A stretch of DNA of 11,666 bases from Clostridiales bacterium DTU092 (GCA_001513505.1 LFTM01000153.1:1-11666), one strand, 5' to 3'. Positions 1-7,886 are shown, counted from the stretch's first letter. Made by a program: numbers and translations. Notes: a model not told the origin generated them from the sequence alone.

Positions 1-1432
1 CCAGAGGGGTTTTACTCTCTCTGGTAACAAATTGTGCAAGGTTTATCACCCGATGAGGGAGGGTCTCAGGAAGAGCTGTATAGTATTTTTGAATGTGTAT
101 CAGTTTTTCATGGTTAATACCTTCCTCCTGCCAGGTTTCAGGGATGGGTTGACGCCAATCGATAAACGGAACATACTCATTTACATAATTGTGGAACATA
201 GGATCTGCTGTGTTCGGGATTCTGATATGCAGCAGATAACTTTCCGATGCAGTTATGTCCCGGGAGGTAAAGGTTTCGCCCGTGCCGTTAAAATGTGGTA
301 CAAAACCACCCCATTTTTGAACATCAACATCCTCCAATCGCTGGGCATTGAAGATAACGGATGTTTCGATTCCGGTATGGGTTACCGAGGCTTTTACCGT
401 ATTAAAAAAGCGTTGTCCCAGTTCAGGTTCTAAATCCTTCCATACCGGCTCATCCCAGTCGAATGCCTGTGCTTTGGCTTCTTTCCAGTGTGAGCTTTTC
501 AGCTTGTAACGGTGGTCATCTATCGTATCAGTCCAGCTGTTGCCCGTATATTCATTCAGCAGTGAGCCTCTGAGGTATAAACGAGTTGTGGATGTTATCG
601 TTAAAACGACATCATCGCTGAGTTTTATAGGTCCTCCCAGCTCAGTTGAAGAGGAGGGGAAACCTGTATATGAAAGGCGGAAAGTTTTACGGGGTCCTGA
701 AAATACCGTCCAGTCCGTCCATCGGTCAGTTATGTCCCGAACCTTGCGTTCCAGGAATTCCAATTTAAAATCTTGTGTATTATCCGGAAGAATTATATAT
801 GAGGTGAATACTATCGTAACTGCCAGAGGAAGAATGGAAACCTGCCAGATTCCATAATCAGGCATACTGTGAATACGGGAAAGTCTTTTATAGTATTTGG
901 AGGACAGGAGTAAGATCCATGCCAGTGCAAAAGGCCACAGATAGGGAAGTATATATTTATGTCCGAGTGCCCAAAGAGTTCCTGTAACCCCCAGACTTAA
1001 GATCAGGGGTACGATATACCATTCCGCCTTTATCATGAAAACATAGATAACCAGGGAAAGGGCGGACACAATTAACCATGCGCTGGGAATGGAATACTGA
1101 GGTTGGATAAAGGTTGATCCAAGGGTATAATCCAGCAGCCATTCGAGCCATTTTAATACATCTGTCCACCACCCTTCCGACGCAAAATAATATGCATATA
1201 TGCCCAGGCTTACAACGGTTAAGGCGGACAACGCCACTGCAGTATAACGGTTGTATAAATAAAAAGACAGGATAATGTAGACTGCTGCGGTCATTCCAAG
1301 GACGGAAACGAAGGAAACGGGCAGGTAAAGGGAGACAATAATTGATTTGGCCAGGCTGCCTGCCAGCAGTAAAAATATAATTCCTTTCATTATATAGTTA
1401 AAAGCCGGATTGGAAGTTGTTGCGTGCTTCAT
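1..1432 (-). CDS. TgpA-like membrane transglutaminase, N-terminal part (cut by window edge)
   Basis: I translated the minus strand from the ATG at 1432 and it stays open for 477 codons to the window edge. The start overlaps the DUF58 stop as ATGA and is preceded by GGAGAG at 1439-1444. The protein opens with about seven hydrophobic membrane segments (roughly residues 12-35, 36-57, 64-84, 118-134, 139-155, 160-177, 197-215). A long, probably extracytoplasmic, region follows. It contains LGGPIKLSDDVVL (about 265-277) and TRLYLRGSLLNEYTG (about 283-297), which resemble the TgpA/DUF3488 region of membrane transglutaminases. The last residues seen (YYTALPETLPHRVINLA) match the stretch that normally sits just before the transglutaminase core. 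The catalytic Cys-His-Asp core is therefore beyond the window and cannot be checked. As last gene of the MoxR-DUF58-transglutaminase operon it likely acts on cell-surface proteins or wall, which is inference. Confidence 0.85.
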   Translation of the reverse strand, partial: MKHATTSNPAFNYIMKGIIFLLLAGSLAKSIIVSLYLPVSFVSVLGMTAAVYIILSFYLYNRYTAVALSALTVVSLGIYAYYFASEGWWTDVLKWLEWLLDYTLGSTFIQPQYSIPSAWLIVSALSLVIYVFMIKAEWYIVPLILSLGVTGTLWALGHKYILPYLWPFALAWILLLSSKYYKRLSRIHSMPDYGIWQVSILPLAVTIVFTSYIILPDNTQDFKLEFLERKVRDITDRWTDWTVFSGPRKTFRLSYTGFPSSSTELGGPIKLSDDVVLTITSTTRLYLRGSLLNEYTGNSWTDTIDDHRYKLKSSHWKEAKAQAFDWDEPVWKDLEPELGQRFFNTVKASVTHTGIETSVIFNAQRLEDVDVQKWGGFVPHFNGTGETFTSRDITASESYLLHIRIPNTADPMFHNYVNEYVPFIDWRQPIPETWQEEGINHEKLIHIQKYYTALPETLPHRVINLAQFVTRESKTPL

Positions 1433-2640
1433 AGCGTTCTCTCCAATATATGATCTAACCGTTCGTTGACGGGCACCACTATACAGGGGATATCTCTTTT
1501 ATTAAGTTCGTCGATCATACGCTGATGTTTGTTGTCTACCTGCCTGGATGGATGTATAAACAGAATAAACGGATGTATGTCTGATTGTTTGAACTGGCAC
1601 AGATAATTGAAAAGCCGGTAGTTCAGATTATGTATAACCAGTATTATACTCTGGCCTTTGGAGAAACCCGAGGATTCAATCAGCAGGATCTCATCAATTG
1701 AGAAAGGGCTGTTAAACGGTAACGCTGCAAGATATTCATAAAACCTGTGGAAATCTTCAGGGCTTCTCCCGCTTATCTGCTGGCGTTGTCTGTGATATAT
1801 AATAAGCTGTGCTGAAAGGCTTTTGGCAAGGATATAGTGGATTATGGATACCGTACATTCTACAGCCTGATCTTCTATCTGGTATCTTAACAAACCGTCT
1901 GAAGGGAATGGAAAAGTCTCCATAAATACAAGGATCTGGGACTGGGCATTGGTCTCATAATTTTTTACGTAAATCTCCTGCAGTTTGGCAGAGATATTCC
2001 AGTGGATTTTCTTTAGCGGGTCACCGTAGCGGTATTGTCTGATATCAGCCAGGGAAGCCGGCTCTTCGGTGGCAAAAAATTCGTGCTTGGTACTGCCTTC
2101 ATTCTGCACCTGAGGAAAAGGCAGGGATGAAATATTAAGAATTCTTGGTTTTACTTCCAGGTTTAAAGGTTTATAGTATGGGCGATCAACGAGGCTGGTT
2201 GAGAATGCAAACAAACCAAACGGATCCCTTACCTCGATGTGGGTGATGCCCAGCGCATATTCACCTCTTAAGCTGCATATAAAATTTTCCCTTATCTCAC
2301 CGTACTGAAAGGGAAGAACCGACAGCACTTTTTCCTTGAAATTGTTGCTGAGTACCGACTCCGGTACTTTATAGAATACTTTTATATACGGATAAATAAA
2401 AGGTTTATCGTTGTGGATCTGAATTGTAAGTGTAACAGGGTCTCCTTTGCTGACTTCCTGGGGCGTTATATTGTGCAGATACCGGAAATCCAGCATTACC
2501 CATACATTGGTGATCAGTGCATAGAATATAAGAGATATGATGACCGACAGGCCCATAAAATATATCTTATCCCCAGTATAAAGCCCCAAAAACAGAAAGA
2601 TAACTCCAAAACTTATAATCAGAATACGCAGGTATCTCAT
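1429..2640 (-). CDS. DUF58 family membrane-anchored protein
   Basis: 403 residues. Two hydrophobic segments at about 5-22 and 26-50 anchor the N-terminus. A beta-rich region follows (about 60-170), with RGEYALGITHIEVRDPFGLF typical of the family. The DUF58 hallmark is at 201-217: R201-Q-Y-R-Y-G-D-P-L-K-K-I-H-W-N-I-S, equivalent to the usual RxYxxGDxxRxIxWxxSA. After it comes a region expected to adopt a von Willebrand factor A-like fold (QILVFMET, about 235-242). The length is normal for the family. The ATG overlaps the MoxR stop (TGA at 2637-2639) and I see no strong ribosome binding site of its own, which fits translational coupling. Its own stop overlaps the transglutaminase start. DUF58 proteins are usually found beside MoxR ATPases and are thought to be their clients or partners. 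Its molecular activity is unknown. Confidence 0.92.
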   Translation of the reverse strand: MRYLRILIISFGVIFLFLGLYTGDKIYFMGLSVIISLIFYALITNVWVMLDFRYLHNITPQEVSKGDPVTLTIQIHNDKPFIYPYIKVFYKVPESVLSNNFKEKVLSVLPFQYGEIRENFICSLRGEYALGITHIEVRDPFGLFAFSTSLVDRPYYKPLNLEVKPRILNISSLPFPQVQNEGSTKHEFFATEEPASLADIRQYRYGDPLKKIHWNISAKLQEIYVKNYETNAQSQILVFMETFPFPSDGLLRYQIEDQAVECTVSIIHYILAKSLSAQLIIYHRQRQQISGRSPEDFHRFYEYLAALPFNSPFSIDEILLIESSGFSKGQSIILVIHNLNYRLFNYLCQFKQSDIHPFILFIHPSRQVDNKHQRMIDELNKRDIPCIVVPVNERLDHILERTL

Positions 2641-3587
2641 GTTCGAATCACAGGCACGTAAACTGTGTTAAGAATTGATTTCAGAATTCTTTCTACCGTC
2701 ATTTCCTTAAGCCGTGCCTCAGGCTTAAGAATCAAACGATGGGCTAATACCGGGGTAACCATCTTTTGAACATCGTCGGGTATTACATAGTCCCTTCCTT
2801 CAAGCAGTGCAAAGGCCTGGCAAGCCCGCATGAGAGCCAATGCACCCCGGGGACTGGCACCCAGTGTCAGATCGTTGTGTTCTCTCGTTAAAGCAACAAT
2901 TTCAGCTATGTATTCCTTGATGGCTTCGGCTACTTTTATGTACTTTACTGCCTCCTGGATTTCAAGAACCTGCTGTGCATTAGCCACCGGCTGCAAATCC
3001 TTTATTGGATTCTGGGTTTGGAAACGGGAGAGAATAAACATCTCGTCCCGTTTAGCTGGATATCCAATGGAGATTTTTATAAAAAACCGGTCAAGCTGAG
3101 CTTCGGGCAGGGGAAAGGTTCCGATATACTCAATGGGATTTTGGGTAGCTAATACAATAAACGGTTCGGGTACGGGATAGGTTTTTCCGTCAACGGTTAC
3201 CTGATGTTCTTCCATAACTTCCAGCAGGCTGGACTGGGTTTTGGGTGATGTCCGGTTTATTTCGTCTGCCAATATCACCTGGCTCATTATCATTCCGGGG
3301 TGAAATTCCATTTCACCGGTTTTAAAGTTGTACATGGAAAAGCCTGTTATATCCGATGGCAGTATATCCGGGGTAAATTGAATCCTCTTGAAGGAAAGAT
3401 TGAGAGATTTTGCCAGACAGGATACCAGAGTCGTCTTGCCTACTCCGGGAACGTCCTCTATAAGTACGTGCCCACCTGACATAAGAGCTATAAGTATCAG
3501 GTGAATGACATGGCTTTTGCCAACTATAACCTTTTCTATATTCTCCTGAATATCCTGAACAAGTTTTTTTGGATTAAACACTTGCAT
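2637..3587 (-). CDS. MoxR-type AAA+ ATPase
   Basis: 316 residues from the first ATG. Motifs in order are Walker A DVPGVGKTT (about 45-53), Walker B VILADEINR (104-112), sensor 1 ATQNP (147-151), an arginine-bearing LPEAQLDRF (160-168), and a sensor 2 segment LGASPRGALALMRA near the C-terminus. This is the MoxR/AAA_3 pattern with normal length. The frame stays open upstream to a TTG at 3674, adding 29 residues. I reject that start because MoxR proteins begin about where the ATG lies (MQVFNPKKLVQDIQ, as in LVxxIxxNIxKVIVG), although the ATG has only a weak purine-rich site (GAAAG) upstream. The enzyme presumably uses ATP to remodel or mature the downstream DUF58 and transglutaminase proteins. 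That role comes from the family and the gene order, not from this sequence. Confidence 0.95.
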   Translation of the reverse strand: MQVFNPKKLVQDIQENIEKVIVGKSHVIHLILIALMSGGHVLIEDVPGVGKTTLVSCLAKSLNLSFKRIQFTPDILPSDITGFSMYNFKTGEMEFHPGMIMSQVILADEINRTSPKTQSSLLEVMEEHQVTVDGKTYPVPEPFIVLATQNPIEYIGTFPLPEAQLDRFFIKISIGYPAKRDEMFILSRFQTQNPIKDLQPVANAQQVLEIQEAVKYIKVAEAIKEYIAEIVALTREHNDLTLGASPRGALALMRACQAFALLEGRDYVIPDDVQKMVTPVLAHRLILKPEARLKEMTVERILKSILNTVYVPVIRT

Positions 3588-3767
3588 ACCTGCTTTCTTT
3601 TTTATTTGTTTAGGGTTAAGATAAAGTCTTATAAATTGCGCCCAATTGTGGTCCCGTAAAAATGATACAGGCAAATTTTGATTAAAAACTAAGATCGGAA
3701 AGAAAGTGGTGTGTTGTATGCTACATACATGTGTATTGGTAAATGCAAGGTTAAATCTACTAATATT

Positions 3768-3797
3768 ATTGTATCATATACCCGGGTTTAATGTAAA
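3768..3797 (-). promoter_or_regulatory. Candidate sigma-A promoter for the MoxR operon
   Basis: On the minus strand a -35 TTTACA (3797-3792) is followed after 18 nt by TACAAT (3773-3768), with TG one base before the -10 (extended -10). Transcription would start near 3760, giving a leader of about 170 nt before the MoxR ATG. That leader holds a small hairpin, TGTATG/CATACA with a 3-nt loop (3715-3729), and no other clear signal. Confidence 0.6.
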
Positions 3798-3810
3798 AAA
3801 CTAATGCCTT

Positions 3811-3842
3811 TTGTTGACTAAATTTGTGCCACCGGTTTATAT
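3811..3842 (+). promoter_or_regulatory. Possible BirA (biotin repressor) operator
   Basis: TTGTTGACT (3811-3819), 14 nt, then GGTTTATAT (3834-3842). The BirA site consensus I recall is TTGTAAACC-N14/15-GGTTTACAA. The arms here match at 6 of 9 and 7 of 9 positions, with an allowed spacer. The two arms are poorly symmetric with each other (4 of 9). Part of the match comes from the overlapping -35 (TTGACT) and -10 (TATATT), so chance is a real alternative. If genuine, biotin-loaded BirA would repress its own gene. Confidence 0.35.
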
Positions 3843-3843
3843 T
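3814..3843 (+). promoter_or_regulatory. Candidate distal promoter for birA
   Basis: TTGACT (3814-3819), 18 nt, TATATT (3838-3843). This is near consensus and correctly spaced. It lies about 130 nt upstream of the birA ATG and overlaps the possible BirA operator. Confidence 0.5.
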
Positions 3844-3864
3844 AAAGTTAAATACATACTTTTG

Positions 3865-3873
3865 TGATATAAT
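3865..3873 (+). promoter_or_regulatory. Candidate proximal extended -10 promoter for birA
   Basis: TGATATAAT is a perfect TATAAT (3868-3873) with the TG extension at 3865-3866. I see no good -35 at the right distance. It could work as an extended -10 promoter with a start near 3880, about 95 nt before the birA ATG. Confidence 0.4.
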
Positions 3874-3975
3874 GATCGATATAACTGATTTCCTAAACTC
3901 TATATAAACTCATCATACAGGTATAAAACGAAACTTTTATCAATGCAAATATTTCTGTGAGAGGAAGTAGATCTG

Positions 3976-4965
3976 ATGCGGGATGCTGTTTTAACTATTC
4001 TATTGGATAACATGGGCCGTTATATTTCCGGTCAGGACATAAGCAGAACTCTTGGTATTACCCGGGCTGCCGTTTGGAAATATATAAAGCTTTTTGAAAG
4101 CGAAGGCTACCAGATTGAGTCCTCTACCAAAAAAGGCTACAGGCTGACATATGTTCCGGATGTTCTGGAACCGGCTGTACTTACCAGCGGGCTTGACACC
4201 TCCATTATAGGTAAGAATATGGAATGTCATAAAACCCTGGCATCCACCAATATCAGGGCAAAGGAACTGGCTCTGGCCGGTGCACCCGAAGGAACGGTGG
4301 TTGCAGCAGAGGAACAGATACAGGGGAGGGGCAGACTGGGACGCTCCTGGATATCCCCATCAGGGAAGGGGATATGGATGTCGGTTATCTTAAGACCTCA
4401 GTTGTCTCCTGAAAAAGCTCCAAGGGTAACCGTTATGACGGCAGTTGCCCTGGTCAGAGCTTTGAAGCGTGCCGCTAAGCTGGAGGCAGGTATTAAGTGC
4501 TCCAACGATATTGTGTGCAGCGGGAAGAAGTTGTGCGGTATTCTGACGGAAATACATGCCGAGCCGGATGTTATCAGCTATGTAGTAGTTGGTATCGGAA
4601 TCAACGTAAACCTTTCAGCCGAAGATTTTCCTGAGGACGTAAGGAACACCGCCACATCGGTAAAAATGGAAAAGGGCAGAGAATTGAACCGCCGGGATAT
4701 AATCCAGGCCGTTTTAGAGGAGATGGAGAATATATATTTGAATAGTTTCAGCGATGATAATTTTGAACAGCTCCTGGAAGAATACAGGAATTACTCGGTG
4801 ATTCTGGGGAGGACAATATCCGTGGTTGGGGCAGCAGGTGAGTTTACCGGCAAAGCGCTTGATTTTAGTAAAGATGGTTCATTGCTTGTTCAGAGGGATG
4901 ACGGGCGGATTGAGAATGCATGGGCAGGAGATGTATCGATAAGGGGTGAAACCGGTTATGTATGA
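3976..4965 (+). CDS. birA: Bifunctional biotin-protein ligase / biotin repressor BirA
   Basis: 329 residues. It joins biotin, through biotinyl-AMP, to a lysine of biotin-dependent carboxylases, and class II forms also repress biotin genes. The N-terminal winged helix-turn-helix spans about 1-65 (YISGQDISRTLGITRAAVWKYIKLF). The ligase domain spans about 75-265 with the ATP/biotin loop GRGRLGRSW (117-125), GIWMSVILRP, NDIVCSGKKLCGILTE (from 177) and VVGIGINVN (about 204-212). A small SH3-like C-terminal domain follows. The usual KWPND is here K174-C-S-N-D178, so Trp and Pro are replaced while Lys, Asn and Asp are kept. GAGAGGAAG (3959-3967) gives a good ribosome binding site for the ATG. The gene overlaps the peptidase gene downstream by 8 nt. 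No biotin synthesis genes lie in the window. Confidence 0.96.
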   Translation: MRDAVLTILLDNMGRYISGQDISRTLGITRAAVWKYIKLFESEGYQIESSTKKGYRLTYVPDVLEPAVLTSGLDTSIIGKNMECHKTLASTNIRAKELALAGAPEGTVVAAEEQIQGRGRLGRSWISPSGKGIWMSVILRPQLSPEKAPRVTVMTAVALVRALKRAAKLEAGIKCSNDIVCSGKKLCGILTEIHAEPDVISYVVVGIGINVNLSAEDFPEDVRNTATSVKMEKGRELNRRDIIQAVLEEMENIYLNSFSDDNFEQLLEEYRNYSVILGRTISVVGAAGEFTGKALDFSKDGSLLVQRDDGRIENAWAGDVSIRGETGYV

Positions 4966-5881
4966 GGGATATATCACAGATGTACCGGGGATAGAAGTTG
5001 GTCATGCACAGGACGTAAAAGGAGGAACCGGCTGTACGGTGGTTATTTGCAGGGAGGGAGCCGTAGGCGGCGTGGATGTCAGAGGGTCAGCACCCGGAAC
5101 CAGGGAGACTGATCTTTTACGGCCTACCAATCTGGTACAAAAGATACATGCCGTTGCGCTGTGCGGGGGCAGTGCGTTTGGGCTGGCAGCGGCCAACGGG
5201 GTCATGAAGTATCTTGAGGAGCAGGGTGTAGGTTTTGATGCAGGTGTCGCTAAAGTACCAATTGTAGCAGGCGCTGTAATTTTCGATCTGGCATATGGGG
5301 ACAGCCAGGCCCGGCCTGATGAAAACATGGGTTACCAGGCATGCAAAAACGCAAGCGATGGAGTTGTGGCTCAGGGAAGTGTGGGCGCCGGAACCGGAGC
5401 TACGGTTGGGAAGATCCTTGGTATGAAAAATTCGATGAAAGGCGGCATTGGCACCGCTTCAATCCGGCTTCCGGGAGGAGTTGTGGTAGGCGCCATAGTG
5501 GTGGTCAACGCACTGGGTGATGTGGTGGAAGCGGATACGGGAAGGATACTGGCAGGGGCAAGGGATCCTGATACCCTGAAATTTATTGATAGCAGGAGGT
5601 TTTTACTGGAGAATGGTGCTCCTGGGGACGCTGTCGCTGGCAATACCACCATCGGTGTGATAGCTACAAATGCCCGGTTAAATAAGGAGCAGGCCAATAA
5701 AATTGCCTCTATGGCCCATGATGGTCTGGCTCTTGCCATAAGACCGGTTCATACCATGCTGGATGGAGATACACTTTTCACCCTTGCAACCGGGGATATA
5801 GAAGCTGATGTCAATGTTATTGGCACAGCTGCTGTTGAAGCTGTAGCCAGGGCGGTTGTAAATGGCGTAATGAACGTCTGA
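4958..5881 (+). CDS. P1 family (S58, DmpA-like) aminopeptidase/esterase
   Basis: 307 residues from the ATG at 4958, which has AAGGGGTGA (4941-4949) as ribosome binding site and overlaps the birA end. A GTG at 4946 would add four residues but has a poorly spaced site. The protein starts ITDVPGIEVGHAQD and has GCTVVIC, DVRGSAPGTRETDLL and CGGSAFGLAAANGVM, then GSVGAGTGATVGK, all typical of the family. The S58 family consists of Ntn-type enzymes that cleave themselves before the nucleophile. Here the expected site is G228-N229-T230-T231 (GNTTIGVIATNARL), so the nucleophile would be Thr, where DmpA has Ser. The family includes L-aminopeptidase/D-amidase/esterase and beta-peptidyl aminopeptidases. 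The natural substrate cannot be read from the sequence. No signal peptide is seen, so it is probably cytoplasmic. Overlap with birA suggests co-translation. Confidence 0.92.
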   Translation: MYEGYITDVPGIEVGHAQDVKGGTGCTVVICREGAVGGVDVRGSAPGTRETDLLRPTNLVQKIHAVALCGGSAFGLAAANGVMKYLEEQGVGFDAGVAKVPIVAGAVIFDLAYGDSQARPDENMGYQACKNASDGVVAQGSVGAGTGATVGKILGMKNSMKGGIGTASIRLPGGVVVGAIVVVNALGDVVEADTGRILAGARDPDTLKFIDSRRFLLENGAPGDAVAGNTTIGVIATNARLNKEQANKIASMAHDGLALAIRPVHTMLDGDTLFTLATGDIEADVNVIGTAAVEAVARAVVNGVMNV

Positions 5882-5973
5882 CATATGGTTTTATTATCGA
5901 GGAAACGGAAGCAAACAATTTAATCAGTTAGGAAGATCATAAAGTTCGGCTTATTTCAAGCTATAGGATATTA

Positions 5974-6003
5974 AATGAAGGATTACCCCTGTTTTCCTTC
6001 ATT
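5974..6003. repeat. 9-bp perfect inverted repeat upstream of the ABC transporter promoter
   Basis: AATGAAGGA (5974-5982) and TCCTTCATT (5995-6003) are perfect complements separated by 12 nt. No T-run follows on either strand, so it is not a standard intrinsic terminator. It touches or precedes the -35 of the candidate promoter for the exporter genes. A regulator binding site is therefore plausible, and an RNA hairpin at the end of the peptidase transcript is the alternative. The rest of the 251-nt gap 5882-6132 shows no gene. Confidence 0.4.
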
Positions 6004-6038
6004 GACCATTGGTAAAAACTCAATTAATATATTATAAT
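6002..6038 (+). promoter_or_regulatory. Candidate promoter(s) for the ABC exporter operon
   Basis: Two overlapping readings are possible. One is TTGGTA (6009-6014), 18 nt, TATAAT (6033-6038). The other is TTGACC (6002-6007), 17 nt, TAATAT (6025-6030). Either would give a leader of about 85-95 nt. Confidence 0.5.
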
Positions 6039-6132
6039 CTGTTTAAATTTGTTTAGAAGTTCCGGTTATTAAATATGCATAGACAGTCTTACAAGTGCAT
6101 TATACATAAACAATAGGAGCGGGGGTATTTTT

Positions 6133-7884
6133 TTGGATATTTTAAAAAGAATTATGGGTTACGTTGCACGCTATAAGTGGAAGGCCATTACGGCCATATC
6201 TTTTTTAGTTTTGCTTATCAGCCTGAACTTAGTAACTCCATATCTGACAAAGATACTGGTGGACGATGTTATCCGCGGCGGCAAACGCAATCTGCTTGTC
6301 CCGATTTTAATTGCCGTTTTTGGGTGCGCGGCATGCAGGGGACTGCTTTCATATTTCCGTTCGTACCTTTTTGAGGGTGTGTCCCAGAAATGTCTGTATG
6401 ATCTGCGCAATGATATGTATACTCATCTTCAGGGCCTGTCATTTTCCTTTTACGACGATAATCGTGTAGGTGAGCTCATGTCGAGAATGACAGGAGATCT
6501 GGAAGGTATACGTATGTTTATTGTCGGAGGCCTGTCAGTATTGTTGGAGAATGCCATTTATTTTATCGGTACAACTATTATGCTGCTGTATTTAAATGTG
6601 GAGCTGGCTCTGGTTACTCTGGCAATACTGCCTTTTATAGCATGGGTGGCAATTAAATTTAATAAGACCATCCGGCCTGCCCATAGTGAAATTCGTGAAC
6701 AGCAGGCAAATCTGAATACTACGGCTCAGGAGAATATTGCTGGCGTAAGGGTCGTCAGGGCCTTCGCAAGAGAGGACTATGAAATTGAGAAGTTCGAAAA
6801 GGAAAACCGGCTGAATCAGGAGAAAAACGTCAATGCCAGCTTTATATGGGCTAAGTACTTCCCTCTGATCGAGTTTTTAAGCGGATTCTGCGCGGTAGCC
6901 CTGATCGGTTACGGAGGATGGATGGTAGCTATTGGCAGGATTACTCTGGGAACCGTAGTTGCCTTTAACGGCTATCTGTGGATGTTGATCATGCCGGTGA
7001 GAATGCTGGGCTGGATTGTAAATATTATCAGTCATGCCATTACATCGGGGAAAAGGGTTTTTGATATTTTGGATACGGGTTCATCCATAAAGGAGAAGAG
7101 CAATCCCTATTCCAGTGACGAGTTTCGCGGTGACGTGGTGTTTGAAAATGTATCGTTTCGTTATAAAGAAAACCCAATACTTTTTAACATAAATATTAAC
7201 GCACCTGCCGGAAAGACTATTGGAATCATGGGTGCTACCGGTTCGGGTAAAACATCGATAATTAACCTGATCGGAAGGCTGTATGATGTAACGTGCGGCA
7301 GAGTACTGGTGGACGGAGTCGATGTCCGTGACTGGAAGCTAAGTGCCCTGAGAAGCCAGATAGGAATCGTGATGCAGGATACGTTTCTGTTTTCGGATAC
7401 CATTGAAGGAAATATACTGTACGGTAATCCGGATGCGTCCAGAGAGGATGTTATACGCGCAGCAAAGATTGCAGAAGCCCATGATTTTATAATGGAAATG
7501 CCTCAGGGGTACGATACCATTGTGGGTGAACGGGGTGTTGGACTGTCCGGCGGTCAAAAGCAGCGTATTGCAATTGCCAGGGCCATTGTTAAAAACCCGA
7601 AGATCCTTATTATGGATGACTGTACTTCTGCGGTAGACATGGAAACCGAATATGAGATACAAAAGGCGCTTAAGAAGATCATGAAGGGCCGGACAACCTT
7701 CATAATTGCCCATCGTGTTTCTTCGGTGAAGGATGCTGACGAAATAATTTTCCTGGACAACGGACGGATTGTTGAAAGAGGAAAACATGAAGAGCTGCTT
7801 GCTTTAAGAGGACGGTACTACGAACTGTATATGCAGCAATACAAGGATCTGGATGAATTCCAGTCTGACAGGCAGGTGATGTAG
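6133..7884 (+). CDS. ABC exporter half-transporter, degenerate-site subunit
   Basis: 583 residues: a six-helix type IV exporter membrane domain (about 1-310) fused to an ATP-binding domain (about 330-575). Motifs are Walker A GATGSGKT (367-374), Q-loop VMQDTF, signature LSGGQ (471-475), Walker B ILIMD (491-495) and H-loop His527. The residue after Walker B, normally the catalytic Glu, is Asp496 (DDCTSAVD). Such a change is typical of the first subunit of heterodimeric exporters such as TM287/288 or BmrCD. The start is TTG, supported by AGGAG (6115-6119) and GGGGG (6121-6125). The next ATG, at residue 8, has no ribosome binding site. The partner gene begins 2 nt after the stop. The substrate is unknown, with drugs, lipids or peptides possible. 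No regulator gene is adjacent. Confidence 0.95.
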   Translation: MDILKRIMGYVARYKWKAITAISFLVLLISLNLVTPYLTKILVDDVIRGGKRNLLVPILIAVFGCAACRGLLSYFRSYLFEGVSQKCLYDLRNDMYTHLQGLSFSFYDDNRVGELMSRMTGDLEGIRMFIVGGLSVLLENAIYFIGTTIMLLYLNVELALVTLAILPFIAWVAIKFNKTIRPAHSEIREQQANLNTTAQENIAGVRVVRAFAREDYEIEKFEKENRLNQEKNVNASFIWAKYFPLIEFLSGFCAVALIGYGGWMVAIGRITLGTVVAFNGYLWMLIMPVRMLGWIVNIISHAITSGKRVFDILDTGSSIKEKSNPYSSDEFRGDVVFENVSFRYKENPILFNININAPAGKTIGIMGATGSGKTSIINLIGRLYDVTCGRVLVDGVDVRDWKLSALRSQIGIVMQDTFLFSDTIEGNILYGNPDASREDVIRAAKIAEAHDFIMEMPQGYDTIVGERGVGLSGGQKQRIAIARAIVKNPKILIMDDCTSAVDMETEYEIQKALKKIMKGRTTFIIAHRVSSVKDADEIIFLDNGRIVERGKHEELLALRGRYYELYMQQYKDLDEFQSDRQVM

Positions 7885-7886
7885 AA

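Noticed and set aside
32..857. Plus-strand open frames in the left 0.9 kb
   Set aside because: They lie opposite the continuous minus-strand transglutaminase frame, which has recognisable domain motifs. They have no family resemblance or ribosome binding site.
3588..3674. TTG start giving MoxR 29 extra residues
   Set aside because: The extension is basic, unlike the family, lacks a ribosome binding site, and MoxR proteins normally begin near the ATG at 3587. A start at TTG cannot be fully excluded.
3715..3729. Small hairpin TGTATG/CATACA in the MoxR leader
   Set aside because: Six AT-rich pairs with a 3-nt loop and no T-run. It is too weak to call a regulatory element.
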